64,000 nucleotides of DNA from Pilaira anomala. Taxonomy: Eukaryota > Mucoromycota > Mucoromycetes > Mucorales > Mucoraceae. Under the pieces are notes generated by a model, which was not told the origin of the DNA, did not search any database, and saw only the letters and a list, made by a program, of their open reading frames with translations. Positions 56,185 through 64,000 of this stretch are shown here, piece after piece. The stretch is from contig JAIXMQ010000008.1 in NCBI GenBank assembly GCA_025716855.1, positions 434,001 to 498,000 of the forward strand. The letters run 5' to 3'. A program made the position numbers and the translations under genes. Position 1 is the stretch's first letter, and every line of letters begins with the position of its first letter.

Positions 56185-57829
56185 ATGTCAAACTGGACTC
56201 CTCAAGACTGGAAATCTAAACCTATCGTACAAGACGTCATTTATGAAGACCAAGCTCATGTTGATCGTGTGCTGAATAAATTAAATCGATTACCACCTAT
56301 GGTATCTGCTTCTGAAGTAGATAACTTACGTAAACAATTGAAACAAGCTGCTTTAGGTGAATCTTTCTTATTACAAGGCGGTGATTGTGCTGAATTATTT
56401 GATTATTGTTCTCAAGTAAGTGCTAAAGAAAGAGAGGGAGAGAGAAAGTGAGGTACTAAGATTTTTTTTTTTTTTTAAAAAAAAAAGGATCCTATTGAGG
56501 CAAAATTAAAAGTTCTGTTACAAATGTCACTTGTATTGACTTGGGGTGCTCGTACACCTGTTGTTCGTATTGCGCGTATGGCAGGTCAGTATGCAAAACC
56601 TCGTTCAAGTCCTATGGAGATGCACGAAGGAAAAGAGATTCATTCATTCAGGTAAAAAAAAAAAAAAAAAGGTGACAATGACAAGGTGACTGAAAAGCTT
56701 TTTTTTTTTTTTTTATATAGAGGTGATAATGTAAATGGTTACGAGCCTACTGATCGTAAACCTGACCCAGAGCGTTTATTAGGGTAAAAAAGAAAAAAAA
56801 AAAATTAGACTAAGAGATTCCTTTTAACAGACCTTTTTTTTTTTAGTGCTTATTTTCATTCAGCCGCAACTTTAAATTATGTACGTACATTACTTGATTC
56901 TGGGTTTGCAGATTTACATGAACCAAGTAAATGGAATTTAAGCCACGTGCGATCAGAAAACGTCAAACGCGAATATGAAAAGATTGTACAACAATTAACA
57001 GATTCACTTGATTTCATGAAGACAATTGGTGCCGATAATGGAAACTCCAACGCATTAAATTCGGTTGACTTTTTCGTTTCACATGAAGCACTTTTATTAG
57101 ACTATGAAGCATCTTTAACACGTCTCTTAACATCACCTACTTCAAATGAAAAGAAATGGTATAACACTGGATCTCATTTCTTGTGGATTGGTGATCGTAC
57201 ACGTCAACCGGATGGAGCTCATGTAGAATACATGAGAGGTATTGAGAATCCAATTGGTATCAAAGTAGGTCCTACTACTGTACCTGAAGATCTTATTTTC
57301 CTTTTAAATACTGTAAACCCTAACAAGGAAATCGGTAAAGTCACTTTAATTACTCGATTTGGTGCTGATAAAGTCGAAAAGTTCTTGCCACAACATATTG
57401 AAGCTGTACGTCAATCGGGTCATATTCCTGTTTGGGTTTGTGATCCTATGCATGGCAATACAAAGACAGCTGCTTCTGGTAACTTGAAGACTCGTCATTT
57501 TATTGACATCATTCAAGAATTATCACAGACTTTCCGTGTTCATAAAGAATGTTCAAGTAAATTAAATGGTGTTCATTTTGAATTAACTGGTGATTCTGTT
57601 ACAGGTAATATATATATGTATATTTATAACAGGATACATTTTTCTAATCGCATTTTTTGACTTAGAATGTATTGGTGGATCTATGGATTTAAGAGATACT
57701 GACTTAAGTACTAACTATCAAACTCACTGTGATCCTCGCTTAAATTATGAACAATCACTTGATGTTGCTTTCTTAATAGCTAAATACTATGAAAATGAAA
57801 GAAAAAACAAAGACTTTCCCAATTTATAG
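56185..57829 (+). CDS. Class II (plant/bacterial-type) DAHP synthase
   Basis: First step of the shikimate pathway: PEP plus erythrose-4-phosphate to DAHP. Five exons (56185-56415, 56488-56651, 56721-56783, 56847-57604, 57666-57829) total 1,380 nt, 459 residues. Class II hallmarks: WTPQDWKSKPIVQ at the N-terminus, SFLLQGGDCAELFDYCS, VVRIARMAGQYAKPRSSPME, HFLWIGDRTRQPDGAHVEYM, NPIGIKVGPTT, VWVCDPMHGNT, and GIHFELTGDSVTECIGGS-like LNGVHFELTGDSVTECIGGS. No plastid or mitochondrial leader. It is distinct from the yeast Aro3/Aro4 (class I) type. Confidence 0.96.
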
Positions 57830-58424
57830 ACATAATTTTTTAATAAAAGTTTTTTCCTGCTCCTTCATAGTAAATACACCTATTCAACTGTTATTTTTTT
57901 TTTTTTTTTTTTTTTACTTCTTTTCAGGATAAACATCTTTACTATAAATCCTAAAGTGGGAAACCAAAAAAAGGCTCTGTCGAATTATCATCAATGTAGC
58001 AAATATCAGTATCTTGCATGTCGTCAATTCGCTTTACAAGTCTTTTGCTATACATAGGACACATTTACTAAAGAACGTATGTATACAAGCTACTGCTTGT
58101 TCTCGAGTTACTTTGATATTATTGTTCATGATGAAAGAAATGATGTAATATTGAAAGTTTTTTTTTTTTTTGTATGAAACAACCAATCAATTATCGTAAC
58201 TTTATCTGCACGACATCAAACGCGATATTTAGTTACCACTAGAAGATCTTAATACGGTCAATGAATCATTAAGGGTGTGACTATAATTGCAAAGAGGAGA
58301 CTTTGTTTTTTTTTTCTGTTAAATGGGAAAAATTTAAAGTTACATTTTTTTTATTTCTCTCTTTCTTAAACTTGTAAAATAAACAACCTTTTTTTTTTTT
58401 TTAATAATAATAAAAAATTAGAGT
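57830..58424. other. Intergenic, DAHP synthase to ITPK
   Basis: T-runs at 57893-57915 and 58158-58171; nothing else recognised. Confidence 0.65.
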
Positions 58425-59086
58425 ATGGGCCATGAGATAAAAACAGTTGGTTTAATTTTTACTCGAAAGAAAATAGAGCGTTCAGGTTTTATTGGACTAG
58501 AAGATTATGCAATGTAACAAAGTGTATATATATATATTTTGTATAAATGACATTAACTAAAAACTTTTTTTTCTTCTTTTATACAGTAAAAGAGATATTC
58601 GAATTATTCATATTGACCTCTCCATACCTATCGAACAACAAGGCCGATTAGACTTGATTGTACACAAGATGACTGATCTTGTTGCAAAAATAGAGCGAGG
58701 TGATACGGAAGCTAAAATACTTTTTGACCGTTTTACCGTAAGTTTTTTTTTTTTTTATTTATTGTTGTTACCTCATATTAATTGTTGTATAAAGAAATAT
58801 CGTCAAGCCAATCCACATGTTATTATTATTGATGAATGGATAAATATAGAAAAAGTATTGGATAGAATGTTGTTATACCATCATACACAAGTCTGTGCCA
58901 AAGACACAATAGGTAATTTAAAAAAGTTTTTTTTTTTTTTTTTTTTTTGTGGGAACTGAACTGGTATCTCTTAATCTATTTTAGATCAACAACCATTGTT
59001 TTATGTACCAAAGAGTATAGCTTTGGATAGTATAAAGGATTGGAATGATAAGATAGACATTGCATTCCCGGTAAGTAATAAAAGAG

Positions 59087-59129
<43 letters not shown>

Positions 59130-59911
59130 ATTTATCTTTTTTTTTAAAGGTAATGTGTAAACGTAGAACAGCTTGTTCTTCTACAGAAGCACACCAAATG
59201 ACATTAATACCATCACCAAAATGTATGACACAAGTTGGAAAATATATCAAGAATGATTCGGTCATGTTACAAGAATTCATTCAACACGATGGGGTGATTG
59301 TGAAAGTATATGTGGCTGATGGAAGGATAAGTGCATCTACTCGACCCTCATTTAAGAATCTCGATCATAGTGGAGGTAAAAATAGAAAAGATAAAGAGAG
59401 AGGGGGGATATACTAACAAAAAAAAAAAAAATCCTTTATTTTGATAGATGTAGTTCATTTCGATAGCCAAACTTTACCCAAGAGTTTTGAAACGAATATA
59501 ACACTTTCAGATGACCTCGATAAAGTATTTCTTGTTTCTGATCCAAGTCATATCCATAAACATAAAGAAGCATTAATGGATAACAACAAATTACAAAAGA
59601 TTGCAGACAGTTTACATCGTCAGCTGGTAAAAAAAAAAAAAAATGATTTTATTATTATATATGGGAATATTAGATTAAATTTAAGCTTTTTCCTTTAAAG
59701 GGTCTGACATTTTTTGGCTTTGACGTTTTATTACAATCCAAAACAAACGCGTATTATGTTGTCGATGTCAATTATTTCCCAAGTAAGTTTAATTTAACTT
59801 TTGTGTGTGTGCGTATTTACTTATTCTTTCCTTTTAGGCTTTAAAGCAGTAGATAATTTCCATTCAATGTTTGTGGATATTTTGGAAAAGAGATTATATA
59901 TACAAAAATAA
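58425..59911 (+). CDS. Inositol-tetrakisphosphate 1-kinase (ITPK1)-like ATP-grasp kinase
   Basis: Eight exons (58425-58513, 58587-58737, 58795-58912, 58985-59070, 59150-59375, 59448-59626, 59701-59782, 59838-59911) sum to 1,005 nt, 334 residues, fully in phase. Start: MGHEIKTVGLIFTRKKIERS. Family features are LDLIVHKMTDLVAKI, the substrate/ATP loop CSSTEAHQMTLIPS, the ATP-grasp core MLQEFIQHDGVIVKVYVADG, ASTRPSFKNLD, LTFFGFDVLLQSKT and YYVVDVNYFPSFKAVDNF (metal-binding Asp/Asn). Enzymes of this family phosphorylate inositol polyphosphates and feed inositol-pyrophosphate synthesis. One intron has TA/TG repeats at 59091-59128. Confidence 0.92.
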
Positions 59912-60077
59912 AGATATCAAAACTGTAACATTTTCTTTTAAAAGAAAGAGCAAACATTTTTTAAAAGAAAGTATTTTTTTTTTAAAAACAAAGAAGGAAC
60001 AAATTTTTATTTAAATATTTCTTTGAAGAAAAAAAAAAAAGTGTTAAAAAGAAACGATGATCAAGCTAAGTAAAAAC

Positions 60078-61203
60078 TTAGTTGGCAGCAGCTCTACGGC
60101 GATCACGCTCTTCAGTGATGGAGAGCTTGATACCCTTACCCTTAGGGAGAGAGACCCAAGGCTTGGTACCTTGACCGATGGTGAAGACGTTGGAGATACG
60201 AGTAGCGAAGACACGGTCAAGAGAATCCTTGACATGAACGATTTCGAAACCACCAATGTGACGTTCACGGTGAACGAGTTGACCAACACGACCAATATTA
60301 CGACCACCAGTGATCATGACAACATTACCAACTTCGAACTTGACGAAATCGACAATCTTGTTTTCTTCGAGGTTGAAACGAATGGTATCGTTGACCTTGA
60401 TGAGAGGATCGGGGTAACGAATGGTACGACCATCGTGGGTGGTGATATAAGGAATACCCTTAGATCCAACAAGGACCTTCTTGACCTTACAGAGCTTGTA
60501 CTTGGCCTCCTCATCGGTGATACGGTGGATAGCGAAACGACCCTTGACATCATAGACAAGACGGAAGTTTTCACCAGTCTTCTCAATAGAGATGACATCC
60601 ATGAAACCAGCGGGGAAAGTAGAGTCGGTACGGACCTTACCGTCAACCTTGACCAAACGTTGCATGAGGATAGAGGTGACTTCACGACCGTTAAGAGCGT
60701 ACTTCAAACGGTTACGGATGAAGACAATCAAAGGGAGACACTCACGGGTCTTATGGGGACCGGAAGAGGGCTTAGGAGCATAAGCACCTATTTGAACAAG
60801 TTAGTTATCTTTTTTTTTCTTTAATTGCAATGCTTTTCTAAATCAAAAAACTGATTCCTTTTTTTTTTCTAAATTGCATATTTTTGTTGATCGTATTTTC
60901 TTTCAACCATGTATTTTCGTCACAGCGTATGTATACAATTATTTATAAAAGAAAAAAAAAAGTATTCAACCAGTTTTTTAAACTAGAAAGCAGTTTCCCC
61001 TTTTTGTTTATTCGTGCTTACCTAAAAGTTTGTCAAGCATCCAATGCTTGGGAGCTGCGAGACGCTTCATATGTTTCTTAGGACCACGACCCTATATTTA
61101 ACTCATTAGTATACCATCCATCTATCCATTGTAGTATGCATCCATCCATTTCGGAATGGATATCATATCTTTTTTTTGTTAAATATTATATAGTCCATAC
61201 CAT
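60078..61203 (-). CDS. RPS4: 40S ribosomal protein eS4
   Basis: Three exons: 61203-61201 (the ATG alone), 61091-61022 and 60787-60078; 783 nt, 260 residues, close to the usual 261-263. Sequence: [20 protein letters not shown], then [39 protein letters not shown] (S4 domain), [39 protein letters not shown], and a KOW region [20 protein letters not shown]. The C-terminus is [17 protein letters not shown]. The ATG-only first exon is supported by the GTATGG donor directly after it and by the expected MGRGPKKH start. Codon use is strongly biased, as expected for a ribosomal protein gene. Confidence 0.97.
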
Positions 61204-61264
61204 TGTGAGATAGTTATGAAAAAGGAGGATTCAATAAGCTTAGAGCATTCGTTTCCTGTTTATT

Positions 61265-61301
<37 letters not shown>

Positions 61302-61860
61302 GGATGGTCCGGATGGAGTTTAAAGTGGCTGATTTTTCTTTGCGCGCAACCTTTTTTTTTTTTTTTTTTTTTTTTTTGTTTATGGTATGTGACTTGGGAA
61401 AAGAGTTTTCTTTTGACAGTTTTCAATGGTTACATGACTAACTCTTCTATCATTCAGGGTTAGGTCATTGGTATATCTTCATGTTGAACTCTAGTTTTTT
61501 TTAACTCTGTACATTCTAATTGAGTTTCTGTTTTTCGCTCATATCCATTAAACGCAATTGAATTGAAAGGCAAGAAAGACTTTATCTTATATGTGTTTAC
61601 CTCTCTCTTTATCATACTCTTTCATACTTGGGTATATATGTACTTGATACCATGAAAGCTTCCTTTGCATAGTTCATTTAAATAAATTCTCATTAAGTAG
61701 CGAGTAATTTTTTTATTGTTACATATTGAACTACATATTTCATCTTTTTTTTTATATTGACTAGAAGAGTTAAAGGTATCTTTACAAATAGATGGGTGTA
61801 GGGGGCAATTAATTCCATTCTATAAATATCATGATCATAACCTACTCGATTAGATCGTTA
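61204..61860. other. Intergenic region upstream of eS4
   Basis: Two long T-runs (61269-61299, 61351-61377). CATCCATC repeats at 61118-61150 lie within the eS4 first intron. No gene seen. Confidence 0.6.
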
Positions 61861-62000
61861 CAGTACCCGCTCTATTTAAGGTCGTTTGATTTAAGCTGAA
61901 AATTTTGGTCGTATTTAATTTCCTCAGAAGGCCATGATACGATTTAAGACCACAAAAGTTTGAAATTTTTTTCAGCCTTAAATATGTAGAGCGGGTACAG
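61861..62000. mobile_element. 140-bp mariner-type MITE
   Basis: Left end CAGTACCCGCTCTATTTAAG; right end reads inversely CTGTACCCGCTCTACATATT. Thirteen of the first 14 bases match, with a 3-nt indel further in. TA lies on both sides (61859-61860 and 62001-62002), the Tc1/mariner target duplication. The interior contains imperfect inverted segments (TTTAAGCTGAAAATTTTGGT and its inverse). Non-coding. Confidence 0.75.
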
Positions 62001-62111
62001 TAGTAGTCAATTATATTTCCTTTTCAGCTATTATATCTCACTTATAGTCATACATACCATATCCTATAAACCCATAAACAACAGAGGGCTATGTACCTAT
62101 TCTTTTTGTAA

Positions 62112-62990
62112 TTAAAACAATTTAACATCTGTTGTATGTAGCTCTAAAGTAGACACCTTAAACAAATAAGTTTCTGCAGTAAAATTCGGGCATTTTACTT
62201 CAAATACCTACTAGGAAATCAAAAACTGTAAAGCCAACTTTTGCACTGAATTTGATATCAGGCGTTAAAGTATTATCCTCAATTAAATACGTGGGTCTGG
62301 TAATTGACATAAACGGGATGAGTTAACATAATAATAAGCTTACCATATCCAATGCTGCAATATATATATACCCAGATTGGTACTTCTCCAAAATATTACC
62401 AAACATTAATTTACTTATATAAGACTATTATAAAAACTTACAAATGTATTGTTGGATATAGCTGTTGATGATTCAGACAGATCATCAGGGAAGAAAGACT
62501 CATTCTCCAAATAAAATCTTGAAAAAAGATTTGACAGAAGAGCACCAATAGAACAAATTTCTATGTTCTTGACGATGTCTTATATATAGATAAACATCTC
62601 CCCATATGACCGAGAAAAACAGTCCTCTTGGATCTCGCGATAAGGTCTGCTTTTTACCTAGCTATGCTATACTCTGCCGTAGAGTGAAACGACTCTTGTA
62701 ATGCAATTTGCTGACCTGCTTTCGATTGTTAATATTGAAAATCAAGGATTTACTGAGTGAACCTAACAAAAAAAAAAAAAAATCAGTTACAATAGGTAGA
62801 GCTATATCATCATCTTCTAAAAAGTTACATATATTTTAAACTGATTAGGTCCACCACTCATGTGAATCGTAAGATATCCTTCTTGGACACCTTCACAAAC
62901 ATCAACAGGGACCATAAAAGGTACAGCTAAACCAAAAAGACGATTAGGATAAGCTATAGCAGCACTTCTATTTTCATTAATAAAGAAAGC
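62112..62990 (-). pseudogene. Multi-exon gene of unknown function, probably decayed
   Basis: Minus-strand exon-like pieces with GT-AG borders: 62990-62831 (SAAIAYPNRLFGLAVPFMVP, then VCEGVQEGYLTIHMSGGPNQ); 62760-62710 (SLSKSLIFNINNRKQ); 62655-62590 (SRDPRGLFFSVIWGDVYLYI); 62585-62445 (EICSIGALLSNLFSRFYLEN and SFFPDDLSESSTAISNNTF); about 62382-62343 (SGYIYIAALDM); 62313-62230 (RPTYLIEDNTLTPDIKFSAK); and 62208-62112 (FEVKCPNFTAETYLFKVSTL...TTDVKLF, TAA at 62112). A one-base shift or tiny intron is needed near 62588. There is no clear start. Amphipathic beta-rich composition suggests a folded domain; no family recognised. Confidence 0.4.
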
Positions 62991-63000
62991 CTTAAATAAA

Positions 63001-63310
63001 CAACCATATAATCATATCAACTAAATAATCAAATCACGAAGATATTTTTTTCCAGGAGTACGATCAATACCTAAGTACATTTCATATAGTTATCATAAAC
63101 CACTTGATTCGCCGATTCCTTACACAAAAAAAAAAAGAAGTCCGCTTCTACTACCGTTAACAAAAGACAAAATTGTCTTCTTCAACTTGATGAATAACAT
63201 TGAGAAAAAATAATCTAGGTAACAAAAACATTACGAAATAATAAACCAAGTAGCAAAAAAAAAAAAAAAAAAAAAAAAAACCAGACCTCAACAAAAAACC
63301 AGACAATAAT
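63001..63310. other. A-rich spacer
   Basis: Contains an A26 run near 63255-63281 and degenerate units of the 18-bp repeat; no gene seen. Confidence 0.5.
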
Positions 63311-63382
63311 AATATACCAGGCAACAGTAATAAACTAGGTGACAACAATAAACTTAGTAACAGCAATAAACCAGGTAACAAC
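63311..63382 (+). repeat. 18-bp tandem repeat
   Basis: Four contiguous units of AATAAACCAGGTAACAAC-type sequence (63311, 63329, 63347, 63365), with degenerate units upstream from about 63205. In one frame each unit encodes NKPGNN-like hexapeptides; whether it is translated is unknown. Confidence 0.75.
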
Positions 63383-63616
63383 AACACGGTATACACAAAG
63401 AAAACTCTTCCTGATACTGATATAAATTTACATTTAAAAGGAACTGAAACAACAATACGATAAAAAAAAACATTCTTTTTTTTTTTTTTTTTACTTTAAC
63501 AAAACAAAAACGAACAAACTTGAAATAGTTAGTTAAAATATATAACAAACACGGTATAGAATAAAAACTTAACCTTTTAAAATTACTTTTTTTTTTTTTT
63601 AGACACTTTTCCAGAT

Positions 63617-64000
63617 ATGTCATCAGTTGAAGAAATAGAAAACATGTACCAGGCACTTCACAAGAAAATGATCGATGAAGTTGGTAGCCGAAAAGCTATT
63701 AAGGGAGCGAAAAATTGGTATGAAAAAACTTTCAACACGGATGCTGGAATTGCCTCAAATCGAAGAAATCAAAAATTCCAAAAAAATTACAAAGTAGCAG
63801 ATTTCAGGCCTTTACTCGAGAAAGTAAAAAATGCCCCTAATCGACTTCCAGAGTATATGGAGGAGGAAGATGATATGACCAACTTGATCAATCTTAGCAG
63901 AATTGCGACTGATCGAGCCAACCTGGAAACAATTATAAAATCATCTTTATTTGGTCTCTACTCTCTCTGCCATGATATCTCTGAAAGGTATGACAGTAAT
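63617..64000 (+). CDS. Hypothetical protein, N-terminal part (runs off the window)
   Basis: An ATG at 63617 opens 128 codons without a stop to the window end. The sequence is charged and helical: MSSVEEIENMYQALHKKMID, then KGAKNWYEKTFNTDAGIASN, DFRPLLEKVKNAPNRLPEYM, DDMTNLINLSRIATDRANLE and SLFGLYSLCHDISERYDSN. A TTTTTTAG acceptor at 63592-63602 suggests an upstream exon could exist. Composition is better balanced than the flanking DNA, supporting real coding. I do not recognise the family; it may be one of the Mucoromycota accessory-region proteins. Confidence 0.55.
   Translation, partial: MSSVEEIENMYQALHKKMIDEVGSRKAIKGAKNWYEKTFNTDAGIASNRRNQKFQKNYKVADFRPLLEKVKNAPNRLPEYMEEEDDMTNLINLSRIATDRANLETIIKSSLFGLYSLCHDISERYDSN

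Noticed and set aside
60057..60824. 255-residue plus-strand ORF opposite eS4
   Set aside because: It mirrors the strongly codon-biased eS4 exon; such long antisense frames are a by-product of codon bias and the protein is unrelated to any family.
63205..63382. CRISPR-like or telomeric repeat
   Set aside because: Units are contiguous without spacers and are not a telomere motif; an ordinary 18-bp tandem repeat explains it.

Overview
The window looks like nuclear DNA of a Mucoromycota (Mucorales-type) fungus. It is strongly AT-rich and full of homopolymer A/T runs. Most introns are about 50-110 bp with GTAAGT-like donors. The housekeeping proteins (lipoyl synthase, glutamine synthetase, RRN3, eS4) are clearly fungal, and the transposon set (LINE, KDZ, MULE, PIF/Harbinger, an exonuclease-linked element) is the kind that has expanded in these fungi. 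Genus cannot be fixed from the sequence alone. All gene names come from reading the translations; no database search was possible.

Layout. 1-13 kb is a transposon graveyard: the 3' end of a LINE followed head-to-tail by a LINE ORF1-like fragment, a decayed KDZ transposase, a resolvase-like ORF, a MULE whose FAR1/MULE transposase appears to splice in frame to an RTC4-like domain, a TA-flanked MITE, a broken minus-strand gene combining a WRN-type 3'-5' exonuclease with a large transposon-associated protein, and a TAA-flanked Harbinger MITE. 15.5-21.8 kb is a conserved plus-strand block: lipoyl synthase, a LACTB2-like metallo-beta-lactamase, PIG-P and glutamine synthetase. 23.2-26.8 kb is a PIF/Harbinger element with its SANT/Myb-like helper and DDE transposase. 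It is decayed, and its helper gene is split by a short deletion derivative of the same family. 26.8-31.4 and 32.7-35.4 kb look empty.

31.4-44 kb carries a C2H2 zinc-finger protein, RRN3, a two-TM protein, galactose-1-phosphate uridylyltransferase and a ten-exon Zn2Cys6 transcription factor. 45.4-61.2 kb is a compact gene string: a proline/serine-rich protein, a PQ-loop membrane protein overlapping an antisense DUF6787-like gene, TMEM234, a METTL21-type methyltransferase, a membrane-anchored GDSL phospholipase B, class II DAHP synthase, ITPK1 and ribosomal protein eS4. Between the first two of these genes lies a ~3.6 kb insertion holding a tRNA-Asp, bracketed by ~265-bp direct repeats. 61.2-64 kb holds a mariner-type MITE, a decayed multi-exon gene of unknown function, an 18-bp tandem repeat and the 5' part of an ORF that runs off the end.

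The host genes do not form one pathway; they are typical single-copy genes in a gene-dense fungal chromosome. The most interesting material is in the transposons: the MULE-RTC4 fusion, the exonuclease-linked element, the resolvase-like ORF, the self-nested Harbinger, and the insertion between long direct repeats. For multi-exon genes I chained exons by splice consensus and checked that the summed length is a multiple of three; where that worked, it is stated.
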